DNA of 64,000 bases from Schistosoma mansoni (taxonomy: Eukaryota > Platyhelminthes > Trematoda > Strigeidida > Schistosomatidae): contig NW_017386064.1 in the NCBI RefSeq assembly GCF_000237925.1, positions 310,001 through 374,000 of the forward strand, read 5' to 3'. Made by a program: the position numbers and the translations under genes. The notes under the pieces are model-generated. The model saw only the letters and a program-made list of their open reading frames with translations. It had not been told where the DNA came from and ran no database searches. The number at the start of each line of letters is the position of its first letter. The stretch's first letter is position 1. Positions 1-10,264 of the stretch are shown here, one piece after another.

Positions 1-105
1 TAAATAGCTAGAGTAATGTAATGGATATTAATAGCAGTCTGAAGAACTTCCATGAAATTACTATTATTATTTGTGATCTATTTACAATAATCAATGTATT
101 TTCAT

Positions 106-341
106 AGTTGAAATCATGAATCGATTGAAGCTAGACCACCATGGAAAACATGGAAGCACTGGACGGCCGTTTCGTCCTATTATGGGACTCCTCAGCAGTG
201 CGCATCCACGACCCCTCACTCACGAGATTCGAACCCAGGACCTACCAGTCTCGCGCCAGAGCACTTAACGGATTGACCACTGAGCAGGCATCCAGCGGTG
301 TTAACGTCTAACTTCAACCAATCCACGAAATCAATGTGTTT
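106..341 (-). mobile_element. tRNA-derived SINE, Sm-alpha-like, with hammerhead relic
   Basis: Read on the minus strand, positions 300-225 resemble a tRNA gene, with an A-box-like stretch and a B box (GGTTCGAATCTC). Next comes a hammerhead-like core at 198-165: CTGAGGA, a stem-loop GTCC...GGAC, then GAAAC. The element ends near 106 with a tail also seen at 59281 and 7520. Schistosome Sm-alpha SINEs are known to join a tRNA-like head to a hammerhead ribozyme. The catalytic core is intact here, but the strand that should pair as stem III does not match, so it is probably a relic. It lies in the DNAH2 intron upstream of exon A. Confidence 0.75.
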
Positions 342-345
342 TTAA

Positions 346-611
346 AAATTCATACTGATAAGTAGTTGCTTGGGATCAATTCATCATGTAAACTTTGAAA
401 TATAAAGTTTACCCTCAGATTTTGTACTCTATTTGGATAGCTGTTAATGGATATAGGGTGTTTCATATAGGATAGTTCAATAATCTTATTTACCGATTCA
501 ATATTTACAAACAGTTTATATGAATATCAAATCGTATTTACATCATTTTTAAACTATTCTTCTTTAAAAGCGAATGAATTGCACTAAATTTGATTCATTT
601 TTTAAATTCTA
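346..611. other. DNAH2 intron, no feature seen
   Basis: AT-rich intronic sequence between the SINE and exon A. It ends in a pyrimidine-rich stretch and the acceptor AG at 610-611. Confidence 0.6.
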
Positions 612-919
612 GACTTTATATCACTACTAAACTACCTAATCCTCATTATACACCAGAAATATCCTCTAAAGCGTTAATTGTAAATTTTGCTGTAAAACAA
701 CAAGGATTAGAAGCACAATTACTTGGTATTGTAGTACGTAAAGAACGTCCTGAATTAGAAGAGCAAAAAGATAATTTAGTCATAGGGATTGCAGCCGGTA
801 AACGTAAACTTACAGAATTAGAAGATGAAATTTTAAGATTGTTAAATGAAGCACAAGGATCTTTATTGGATGATGAACAACTTGTAAATACATTACAAAC
901 ATCGAAAGTTACATCATCT
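612..919 (+). CDS. DNAH2: DNAH2 exon A: axonemal dynein heavy chain, AAA5/linker to AAA6
   Basis: The exon is bounded by acceptor TTCTAG and donor GTAAGT. Its reading frame continues one from an upstream exon outside the window (base 612 is the second base of a codon) and ends in phase 0. The peptide contains TTKLPNPHYTPEI, IVRKERPELEEQKDNLV and a run ending LLDDEQLVNTLQTSK, which is the conserved region after AAA5 of dynein heavy chains. It precedes exon B exactly as in animal DNAH2. DNAH2 is a heavy chain of the two-headed inner dynein arm (I1/f) that drives ciliary and flagellar bending. This exon occurs only once, upstream of the tandem duplication, so only the first unit is attached to the rest of the gene. 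Confidence 0.9.
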
Positions 920-1689
920 GTAAGTAATTTTCAAATACTTTTTTAAAATTATTTATTGAGCAAATTATTCTATAGATTGAATTCATCATTTATTGCTAAC
1001 CTCCTCTTGATGTGTTTTACAAGAAATATTGTTGTCTCATTTGTCGTACTAAAGTTTCATTTCTGATGACTGATGAAAAAAAGAAATTTCATGATGGTTT
1101 AGTAAGATCTCAGAGTGCTTACGGTATGTCGATTTATATTTGAGAGTTATAATATTATTAGTATACTACTAATTCACTAAAAATGAACGATATGAAGCAA
1201 CTCCATTCGAATAGCTCAAGAGAAACTCATCTATAAAATGAATGAAGACATTTATTATACCCTAAACTATAATGGTTTCTCATATTTAGTTGAAACTGCA
1301 TTTGAATTCGTGTTCAAATAGAAAAGCACATAATATAACATTAATAGCATTTTACTCCATTATGGTAATACTTATCTAGATATGAATAAAAGTAATTGAA
1401 CATTTATGAAACGAGAAAGCTTTCACTACATGAAGCTTCCGTAAGACTGTTGAAGATTGTTTCATCCATTTAGCTTTGTTGATGAATCCATCACTCAATC
1501 CAAAGTACACTAATACTCTCATATATACAAGGCAGCTACAAGACAAAGGTTGGAAGTAGAGAGCAGTTGAATATCTGTACCTTTACTCACATTTGATAAA
1601 ACCTGTAAGTAGTATTACCTATATTTTTGTAAGTAACCGATTTAAAGCCAGTGTTTTGACTGTTTGTCTGGAAAGACTGAATTTATACT
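920..1689. other. DNAH2 intron, no feature seen
   Basis: AT-rich intron sequence. I saw no coding or repeat similarity before the LINE fragment that begins near 1690. Confidence 0.55.
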
Positions 1690-3426
1690 ACGTATGTATG
1701 ACACGACGAAGAAACTAGCAGGGTAATATAGTAAACCGGAGAGACCAATCAAGGACAAAGAAAGCAAGACAATCACCAAGATTCAAGAACAGAGGAACAG
1801 ATACGTGGAAAACATGGAGGAACTCTTAAATTAACCAGCTCCATTGAATCCATCGGACATCCAGGCAGCACACACAGACCTTCCTATAGATGTCACTCAA
1901 CCAACGGTCGGAGAAATCAGGATGGCCAGTCATCAAACAAATCAAGAATGGCAAAGCAGCACGACCTGAAAATATACCAGCTGAAACACTGAAGTCAGAC
2001 AATGAAGCAACTGAAAACATGCTTCACCTTCTATTCAAGTAGATTTGGGAAGAACGACAAGTGCCATTGACAGACTGAAAAGAAGGATACCTCACCAAGA
2101 TAACAAAGAAAGGAGATCTGATCAAATGTGAGAACTACAGAGGCGTCACACTATTGTCAGTACCAAGAAATGTTTTCATCAGTGTTGCTGAACCGGGTGA
2201 AAGACCCAGTAGACGCCCAACTCTGAGATCAACAGGCTGGATTCCGTAAGGAAAGGTCGTGCACAGACCGAATTGTGACAATACGGATCATCGTCGAACA
2301 ATCGATTGAATCGAACTCGTCACTACACATCAACTTCATTGACTGAGAACACGTTTGACAGTGTGTCCAGGAGGACGTTATGAAAAATTCTTCGACACTA
2401 TGGAGTTCTTGAGAAGGTTGTCAACATCATCCAGAACTCAAATGACGGACCACAATGCAAAGTGGTGCATGGAGAACAGCTGACGTATACATTTCCAGTA
2501 GGGACCGGAGTCAGACAAGGCTGTCTACTCTCCCTCTTCCTCTTTCTTCTGGTAATTGACTGGGTTATGAAAACCTCGACATCTGAGGGGAAGCACGAAA
2601 TACAATGGACACATCGGAATCAATTAGACGTTTTGGACTTTGCAGATGACCTAGCCCTCCTATCCCATACACACGAACAAATACAGATGAAGACAACTAA
2701 TGTAGCAGTAGCCTCCACATCATAGACCTCAATACACACAAAGGAAAAGTAGGACTCTCAAATACAACACAGAGAACACCAAACCAATCACACTTGATGA
2801 CAAAACTCTGGAAGATGTGGAAACTTTCACGTACCTGGTCAACATCATCGATGAACAAGGAGGATCTGATTCAGACGTAAATGAGAGAATTGTCAAAGCA
2901 AGGACCGCATTCCTACAATTGAAGAACAAATGGAACTCAAATAAACTGTCAACCAATATTAAAGTCACAACCTTCAATGCGAACATCAACACAGTTCAAC
3001 TGTACAGAGCTGAAACGTAGAGAACTACTACAACCGTTATTAAAAAGGTAAAATTATTTATAAACAATTGTCTAGTCAAAATACTCAATGTCCGTTGGTC
3101 GGAAACCATCAGCAACAGTCTACTATGGGAAAGAACAAACCAGTTTCCAGATGAAGAGTAAAGTAGGAAAAGACGTTGGATGTGGACAGGATATTCATAA
3201 AGGAATCCACCAAACTGCATCACTAGGCAAGCCTTTACTTCGAATCCTGAAGGCAAACGGTAAAGAGGAAGGCCGAAGAACATACAGTGTCGGAAATCGG
3301 ACGCCGATATGAAAAGGATGAATAATAACTGGAAAGAATTGGAAAGGATAGCCCAGGACAGGGTTGGGTGGAGAATGCTGGTAAGCGACCTATGCTCCTC
3401 CATGAGGGGTAACAAGCGTAAGTATT
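1690..3426 (+). mobile_element. RTE-like LINE (family A), 5'-truncated, decayed, in DNAH2 intron
   Basis: This fragment carries the reverse-transcriptase half of an RTE-like LINE. Recognisable pieces are a GVRQGCLLS motif (about 2507-2533), LDFADDLALL (about 2632-2661, catalytic FADD kept), and the C-terminal RDRVGW-like end (about 3352-3374). It ends in a short GTAAGTA tail near 3424. Stops and frameshifts split it, for example a TGA inside the motif A region around 2341, so it is dead. Similarity begins abruptly near 1690 in mid-ORF, and this is where the tandem duplication starts. The same sequence returns at 11699-13424 with only scattered substitutions and a 1-nt length difference near 2715. 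Confidence 0.85.
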
Positions 3427-3882
3427 GTCTAGTACTTGCCTCCTATCTCACTTTTTCTGGTTCTCTTTTAAGTATTTTTCTCTACCACTTGGTTTTCTTT
3501 AATCATTAACTCAAATTATGTGGTATCTTGAAGTATCTCAGCAATGAGCTTCATCTAAGATTTCATTGTTTATGCACTTGACATGAACACTTTATGATTG
3601 TGGTCAATGCAAGATATGAACCATCTGAAATTTTCTATATTAGCTTTTAGTTTTGACTAGCTGGACTATTGAATTTGATATTTAGTAAATAAGTAATTTT
3701 CATGGAATATTCAAACGTCAATAATGACGGTTTACTATATAATTTTTAAATTTAAACGTTTATCCTAAGGTGTTGTATCCTGCTTTTGAGTATTTCTCAA
3801 TATGAAAACTGAATTCTGTTTACTTTCTACCATGTTCATATTTTATCTCATGAAGTATTTCAACCTTTTTTTTTATCGTCAG
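3427..3882. other. DNAH2 intron, no feature seen
   Basis: Intron between the LINE remnant and exon B. It ends in a T-rich tract and acceptor CAG at 3880-3882. An identical stretch occurs in the second unit. Confidence 0.55.
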
Positions 3883-5025
3883 GAAGTCACTGAACAATTG
3901 CATGTTGCTGAGAAAACTGAAATACAAATTGATAAGGCTCGTGAAGGCTATCGTCCATCTGCACAACGTTCTTCAATTTTATTTTTTGTATTGAATGATA
4001 TGAGTCGAATAGATCCTATGTATCAATTTTCTTTAGAAGCATACATTGATTTATTCACTTTAAGTATTGATAAAAGCCCAAAATCGACGAAATTAGATGA
4101 TCGTATCACAAATTTAAATGACTATCACACTTATGCTGTATATCGTTATACATGTCGTGGTTTATTTGAACGACATAAACTACTATTTTCATTCCATATT
4201 TGTTTAAAAATACTTGAGTCAGCTGGTAAAGTTAATGAAGATGAATATAATTTCTTTCTACGTGGTGGTGTTGTATTAGATCGTGAAAATCAATTTGATA
4301 ATCCATGCACAGCATGGTGTACAGAACAATGTTGGGATAATATTACAGAATTAGATAAATTAGCTAGTTTTCATGGTATTGTTACATCATTTGAACAATA
4401 TTCAAGAGATTGGAATTTATGGTATACATCAGCTGAACCAGAAAATAGTTCGTTACCTGGTGAATGGGATAATACATTAAATGAATTTCAACGTATGCTT
4501 ATTGTACGTTCATTAAGACCAGATCGTGTATCATTTTGTGCAACAAGATTTATTATAAATAATTTAGGTAGTCGATTTGTTGAACCCCCTGTTTTGGATA
4601 TGAAACAAGTAGTTGATGATAGTTCAACTAGAACACCATTAATATTTGTATTATCACCAGGTGTTGATCCTACAGCTGGTCTATTACAACTAGCTGATAA
4701 TTGTGGAATGAGTAAGAAATTTCATGCTTTATCATTAGGTCAAGGTCAATCACCGATTGCTACACGATTAATTAAAGAAGGTATACGTGAAGGAAATTGG
4801 ATATTCCTTGCTAATTGTCACCTTTCATTATCATGGATGCCAGCATTGGATAAAATTGTTGAACAACTGAGTACGGAAGAAATACATACTGATTTTCGTT
4901 TATGGCTTTCATCAAGTCCAAATCCAGCTTTTCCAATTTCAATTCTACAAGCTGGTATTAAAATGACTACAGAACCACCAAAAGGTTTACGTTCAAATAT
5001 GAAACGGCTTTATCATCTTATTAAA
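3883..5025 (+). CDS. DNAH2: DNAH2 exon B (copy 1): AAA6 / D6 motor region
   Basis: A single 1,143-nt exon (381 codons, phase 0 at both ends) runs from acceptor CAG to donor GTAAGT. It covers the end of the AAA5 region and the D6 P-loop-like domain. Recognisable blocks are FFVLNDMSRIDPMYQFSLEA, NDYHTYAVYRYTC, LFERHKLLFSFHICLKI, NFFLRGGVVLDRENQ, FVLSPGVDPT, FHALSLGQGQSPIA and WIFLANCHLSLSWMP. The wording is closest to animal DNAH2 among the axonemal heavy chains, from memory of the human protein. Exon B is repeated at 13881-15023. I noticed two differences between the copies: a synonymous GGA/GGG change and GAA to GAT (Glu/Asp) at 4879-4881. Confidence 0.93.
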
Positions 5026-6459
5026 GTAAGTTATACTTTGATCAAGAAATTTTTAACTGACGTTAATTTTTATTCAGTTTACATCGGTTTGATTTAATTA
5101 GCATTGAATTAATTTAGTATATACGTACGTATATGTTTACAGTCCTAATTGGTGCAGTTTATCACGTTATCTCGTTATTAAAACTACAGGTTTAAACCTT
5201 GTTACAAATCCCCCATAACAACTCAATTATTAGTTTCATTTATTCTACAGAAAAGATAAAGACAAATATTGAAACCAAATGTCAACGTTCTATCATTATC
5301 TTTTTGTCTTCAGATGAAAATAATGAGTTGTAATAAACATTTTTGATCCTGACAATGATCCCCTTCAAAAACTCGGTTAGTGACAATAGGATCTTTGGGA
5401 ACTTTTGGGATCTATGATGGCTGCAAAGGTTCACCTAGAATCACGCCATAAATAATTGAATATTATTTCTTCCGAGAACTAAAAACCCATACACTACATA
5501 TTTCGAAAGTGATTTCACTGCTCAGCCATATAAGATATATTTCTATAGTCAACACCTTTAAATATAAAATTTTGAAATTAACTAGATTCTCAAAAATCTT
5601 CACCTATTATTCAGTGCTTGAACCTGTTGCTAATGTCAAGGACTTTATTTGACACCTCTCTTTTGAAATATGTGCAGGTACATCCAGCTGACGAATCCAG
5701 AATAGGATGAAACGCATGACCTGGATTCCACTGCAAGCCACTAAACGTCTCTACTTAAAAACATTTCATCTATTTTCTATAAGTGTTAATTCTGCCGAAG
5801 CTTCCAACCACACGTTTGAAATACATGAGAAACTGAAGTTTAAAAAAATAATAATTTTTCTAAAGAATGATTCTTTTATCTAGGAATAAAAATAAATTGA
5901 TTACAAGCCTCGACTAGTGAGGTATCTGAGGCAATTACCATGTCTGCATGTCTGAAAAGAGAAATGATTCCTGTTATAATAACATAAAGATTAATCACGA
6001 TATACGACAGCGTAAATAACAGTTGGTACTTGTGTCTAATGTTAACTGCAGTTTACCAGCAACCGAAATGGGAGTAAGAACAGACAAATACTGAAACTGT
6101 TAGGTTTAAAAAAAGATTCAAGAAATATACGAAACTAGAAATAACTGTTCCTGTGGTTAATAGAAAGTGAGTTTAATGATAAATACATTAAGTGTTATAA
6201 GCGTTTACAAATAATTTAAGATACTACTACAAACGCGTTACACCACATGCCTAGAAATTAACAGGAATAAAACTGTTTACTGATCGTAATTGAGTAGTAT
6301 GAGACGACATACAAATAACAATTTGGATGGAGAGAGACTAGGAACAGAATGTGCTAACGAACTTAACAATACATTAATTTGTTAATTTAGTTTTCTATTC
6401 AACTCCGTTGGAGTTAATATTTTTTGAACTTAATATATACACATACATTTACTTTACAG
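5026..6459. other. DNAH2 intron between exons B and C, no feature seen
   Basis: A 1.4-kb AT-rich intron with consensus GTAAG and TTTACAG ends. I saw no coding signal or recognisable repeat. It is duplicated with a few substitutions at 15024-16457. Confidence 0.6.
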
Positions 6460-6981
6460 GAAGATCAATTTTCCTTGTGTCAGAAACCAGAGAAATATAA
6501 AAAACTCCTATTTTCATTGTGCTATTTTCATTCAGTATTATTAGAACGCAAAAAGTTCCTTATGCTCGGTTGGAATATTCCATATGAATTTAATGATTCT
6601 GATTTTGAAGTATCTGAACATTTGTTAACAAATTATTTAGGGCAATATGATGAAACTCCATGGGATGCATTACGCTATTTAATTGCCGATATTAATTATG
6701 GTGGCCATGTTACTGATGATTGGGATCGTCGTTTATTAAATACATACATTAGTGATTATTTTAGAGATGAAGTATTGAAAGAACCATTTTATAAACTATC
6801 GTCACTACCATATTATTATATACCAAGAGATGGTACATTAAATGCTTATCGTGAATTTGTAACACTTCTACCACAAATTGATCATCCAGAAGCATTTGGT
6901 CAACATCCTAATGCAGATATTACATCACAGATTCAAGAGACACGAGTCCTTCTAGATACGCTGCTTTCACTACAACCTCAA
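6460..6981 (+). CDS. DNAH2: DNAH2 exon C (copy 1): AAA6 lid and start of C-terminal region
   Basis: A 522-nt exon (174 codons, phase 0 at both ends) bounded by TTTACAG and GTAAGG. It encodes the dynein lid region: KYKKLLFSLCYFHSVLLERK, LGWNIPYEFNDSDFEVSE, ETPWDALRYLIADINYGGHV, TDDWDRRLLNTYISDYF and DHPEAFGQHPNADI. These blocks are typical of axonemal dynein heavy chains and match DNAH2 in order and spacing. Because exon C ends in phase 0 and exon B begins in phase 0, splicing from this copy into the second exon B would stay in frame. In the first unit the following exons D and E are missing at the 200-N gap. Confidence 0.93.
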
Positions 6982-7409
6982 GTAAGGAAATCTTGTCAAG
7001 TGTCAATGAATATGACTTCATTAGAATCATTTTTATCATGAAGTTATGGAGATTTACAATTATTTTCTCCCTTATTCATGGTTCAGGTTAAAAACATTTG
7101 ATGCCAATGATCTTCTCAAGGCAAAGTAAAAACGGTATCCGTTACGTGTTAATTATTTTGAACATCTAAGAGGTGGTCACTTTGTATCCACTACTCATTA
7201 AATTTATGACTATTGGAATTATGAATCTCTTGCTTCCTTTCAAGTATAAGTTTTAAGAAATGTGTTAAAAAGATTCTAAAACATTACTCTCAGTCCCCAC
7301 GTCTATCATGATAAGTTTCTCAAGTATATATAAATCCAAAAATGAAACTATTGGAAACTTTGGAAATTTCCTAATGAATTTTTTTTGTTTAATAACGATT
7401 TTTTTAAAT

Positions 7410-7546
7410 AGTTGAGACCATCAGTCAATGGATGCTAGACCACCATGGATAACCTGGAGGTACTGGATGGCTGTTTCGTCCTTTTGTGGGACTTCTCAGC
7501 AGTGCGCATCCACGATCCCGCTTCAATTGACTCATGATCTCAACTA
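7410..7546. repeat. Two opposed Sm-alpha-like SINE ends forming a foldback (copy 1)
   Basis: Positions 7410-7520 match the minus-oriented SINE at 59281, including the hammerhead-like core. Here the core is damaged, with CTGAGAA in place of CTGAGGA. At 7520-7546 the SINE tail then appears in the opposite orientation (CTTCAATTGACTCATGATCT). The two ends can pair as an imperfect hairpin. The same structure is at 17408-17544. Confidence 0.6.
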
Positions 7547-7667
7547 TCAAAATTACTATAATATCCACAAAACCCCTTCTGATATTAATGATTTGTTTGT
7601 TATATACTGATATGCAGTGAGAGATCACAACTACAAAGAGTCATCATGTTCTAAAATAATAATATTA

Positions 7668-7867
7668 NNNNNNNNNNNNNNNNNNNNNNNNNNNNNNNNN
7701 NNNNNNNNNNNNNNNNNNNNNNNNNNNNNNNNNNNNNNNNNNNNNNNNNNNNNNNNNNNNNNNNNNNNNNNNNNNNNNNNNNNNNNNNNNNNNNNNNNNN
7801 NNNNNNNNNNNNNNNNNNNNNNNNNNNNNNNNNNNNNNNNNNNNNNNNNNNNNNNNNNNNNNNNNNN
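7668..7867. other. Assembly gap (200 N) replacing about 4.17 kb of unit 1
   Basis: The left flank matches the second unit up to 17666 and the right flank resumes at 21838. The gap therefore stands for the segment equivalent to 17667-21837, which contains exons D and E. A round 200-N run is likely a placeholder, not a measured size. Confidence 0.85.
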
Positions 7868-8097
7868 GGTAGTATATAAAAGATAGGTTGTATATAAGGA
7901 TATAGTATAGGAAGGAAGAACGTTATGAAGCAATTTTAATCTCAAGGTTTAAGGGAAGGCAAAGAGTGTATACACCTACGCCATTGTGATCGATTCTGAG
8001 CCATGTCACACACAGTCTCCAACCATTGGTTACGATAGTCGCGCGGACCCCAACCAAGTAGTCTGCATCTACCAACATGGCTCAAGTATAATTATCA
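7868..8097 (-). mobile_element. 3' end of RTE-like LINE (family B), copy 1, cut by gap
   Basis: This equals 21838-22067 of the second unit. On the minus strand it encodes the LINE C terminus with GWGPRD and DMAQNRSQWR. The 13-nt target-site copy at 8085-8097 is present, and the matching one on the other side lies in the gap. Confidence 0.7.
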
Positions 8098-8689
8098 GAT
8101 GTAATTTGAATGAACAGTTGTATTTCCAAACTAGTGTATCAAATGATGAATGAACAGACTAAAACTTGAATCTAAATAACTATGAATAAGTCCTTGAAAC
8201 CTTATTTCTACAGGAGTAAGATCATAAGGCATATTTACTAATTAAGCATTGGATCATCAATCTTTTGTTTATTACTTATTTCAAAAGAAACAAATTATAG
8301 TAGATGGATGGTTCATCTCCTTCGCCAAAATAAAAATTTGCGAAACGTGATGTTTGTTCAAGTAAATTTAATTTAGCGCAAAGTAAAAATTGATTACTGA
8401 TTCGTATCTTCGATTTTGAGTCATACAATTTATGAAATAACTCGTAGAATAACATGTTTACTTTCGTAGAGAAATTCCAATATTTACAACCGACAAAAAT
8501 CATCATAACGCATTCATCGAAGTAGCCTATATAGTATACTCAGTTGAATTCCACTAGTTGAGATATTCGCTTCATTAAGCTCATTTAGGTTAAAACAGTC
8601 CTTTGGACAGAATCAATTAACTATAAATTTCTGATCCTCTATTACTGTCACTTTCTTAAAATATAAAATCCATATTCCTTGACGATGAT
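8098..8689. other. DNAH2 intron before exon F (copy 1), no feature seen
   Basis: AT-rich intron sequence, nearly identical to 22068-22659. I saw no coding or repeat similarity in it. Confidence 0.5.
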
Positions 8690-9162
8690 TGGTTATTCGA
8701 TACGTGTCTTCTGACTTTGATGTTGGCCGACACCAAAGTCAGAATCTCTAATAAAAACATCAAGACAGTTCTACTATGCGAAGCTGAAACTTGGAGAACT
8801 ACTATAACCACCATCAAAAAAGTATAAGTATTTATAAGCAGTTTGTCTACTGGAGACACTCAACGTCCATTGACCGTATACCATCAGCGACAAACCAGCT
8901 TTCAGCTGCAGTGGGAATTAGGAAACAAACTCTAGAAGTGGATAAGATACACACTGCGGAAGTCATCAGACCGGATCACATAGCAAGTCCTAACTTGGAA
9001 TCCTTAAGGCAAAAGGAAACGAGGAAGATCAAGTAACACATTGTATCGGGAACTGGAAGCATATATCAAGAGAATGAATAGCAACTGGGAAGGAGAGCCC
9101 TGTGCAGAGTTCAATGGGAACTCCTGGTGGGAGGTCTTTGCCCCTCCACCAAAAGGAACAGG
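8690..9162 (+). mobile_element. RTE-like LINE (family A) C-terminal scrap, copy 1
   Basis: The plus strand reads TKVRISNKNIKTVLL followed by an AETW(R)TT-like stretch and further degenerate C-terminal sequence, ending near 9162 in a short remnant of the GTAAG tail. It matches the last third of the family A LINE seen in full at 25641-28750. It holds the 16-bp inverted segment described in the findings (8719-8734). The second-unit equivalent is 22660-23132. Confidence 0.7.
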
Positions 9163-9380
9163 CTTAAGTTTTCTAAATCATCCTTGGTGTCCACGAATCA
9201 ACAGATATCACGATGATAAAATTGAGTAAAATCAAGACTATATCTATTGAATATCACTTGTGTAATTAGTAATCACACTACACAGCGTAATGCAGTCTTT
9301 TGAGGCACCAGTTTACTTATTTGTAAGAATTTACATTGATTACTATTTCATTGTGGAACATTTTTGTTTATTTCTTCTAG

Positions 9381-9535
9381 ATATTTATGTAGCTCCATGT
9401 TATTATTATCCGAATCGAGCTGGTACAACAGACAGACCTTCATTTATGCTCGGAGTAGAACTAAAAACCGGTGAAAAGCCTCCTGAACATTGGACAAAAC
9501 GAAGTACTGCACTCCTGATGAACTTGGACGTCTAA
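9381..9535 (+). CDS. DNAH2: DNAH2 last exon F (copy 1): dynein C terminus
   Basis: The exon starts after acceptor TTCTAG and ends at TAA 9533-9535. It encodes YVAPCYYYPNRAG, RPSFMLGVELKTGEKPPEHW and RSTALLMNLDV, the extreme C terminus of DNAH2. Its first two bases complete a codon begun by exon E (phase 1), which agrees with exon E ending on a single A at 21478. An AATAAA lies 147 nt downstream at 9682-9687. In this unit exons D and E are hidden by the gap. As this copy has its own stop and poly(A) signal, the second unit would be a promoterless tail unless it is read through. Confidence 0.9.
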
Positions 9536-10264
9536 TATCAAAAATCATGACAATTGAGTGTATCGACGACTTATACTTTTTTCGATATGTTATTATTTCT
9601 ATATTGTTTTGGTAATTGATAGGAATTAATCCAAGCGGTTATTGTTGTTAGTGTTATTAAATTTAATTTCAACAATGTCCAAATAAACTATAATATTTTT
9701 TATCAGAACGAGTTATATAATTGAGATTGATTTTCGTAGTTTCAACTGGATGCTTACTTATTGGTTTAATGACAGCCATAGGATCCATGATGAGTGATTA
9801 TTAACATTTTAAATGGCTAGTTGAACATAACTGTATCTCAATATATTAATATTTCTACTGTGATTCTATTGTCACTGATTGCTGCAAATGTATATGGTTA
9901 CTTATTAAGTCACTTACCACCCACAGATTGCAATGGATTATGTATTTAATTTCTAATCATGAAAACATGATTCAGTTCATACTTTCGCAACTCTACATTT
10001 ACGGACCATCTTCAGTTCAGATGCGATTGGAAACCAGGAAGCACCAAACAACTGTTACTGATTAGAACTGGACTACTCAACAATGCAAAACCGAGAACAC
10101 ACCTAGGAATAAAATTGTAACCTTCGTGTCTAGAATCAAATATTCGATCTTCAAACTACCAAGATTCGATTCATAACTTCAGTCAACCCCATAAAATAAT
10201 AATTACCGGGTTATTACCAGCGACTAAATGTGAGAAGTGATCCCCAGAATTCTAGACAGAAGCA
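9536..10264. promoter_or_regulatory. DNAH2 3' UTR and downstream sequence, AATAAA at 9682
   Basis: The region holds the 3' UTR with an AATAAA at 9682-9687 and then AT-rich sequence up to the LINE. Nothing else was recognised. It is duplicated at 23506-24234. Confidence 0.6.

Noticed and set aside
7425-7628. Open frames on both strands across the SINE
   Set aside because: They are translations of SINE sequence with no host domain.
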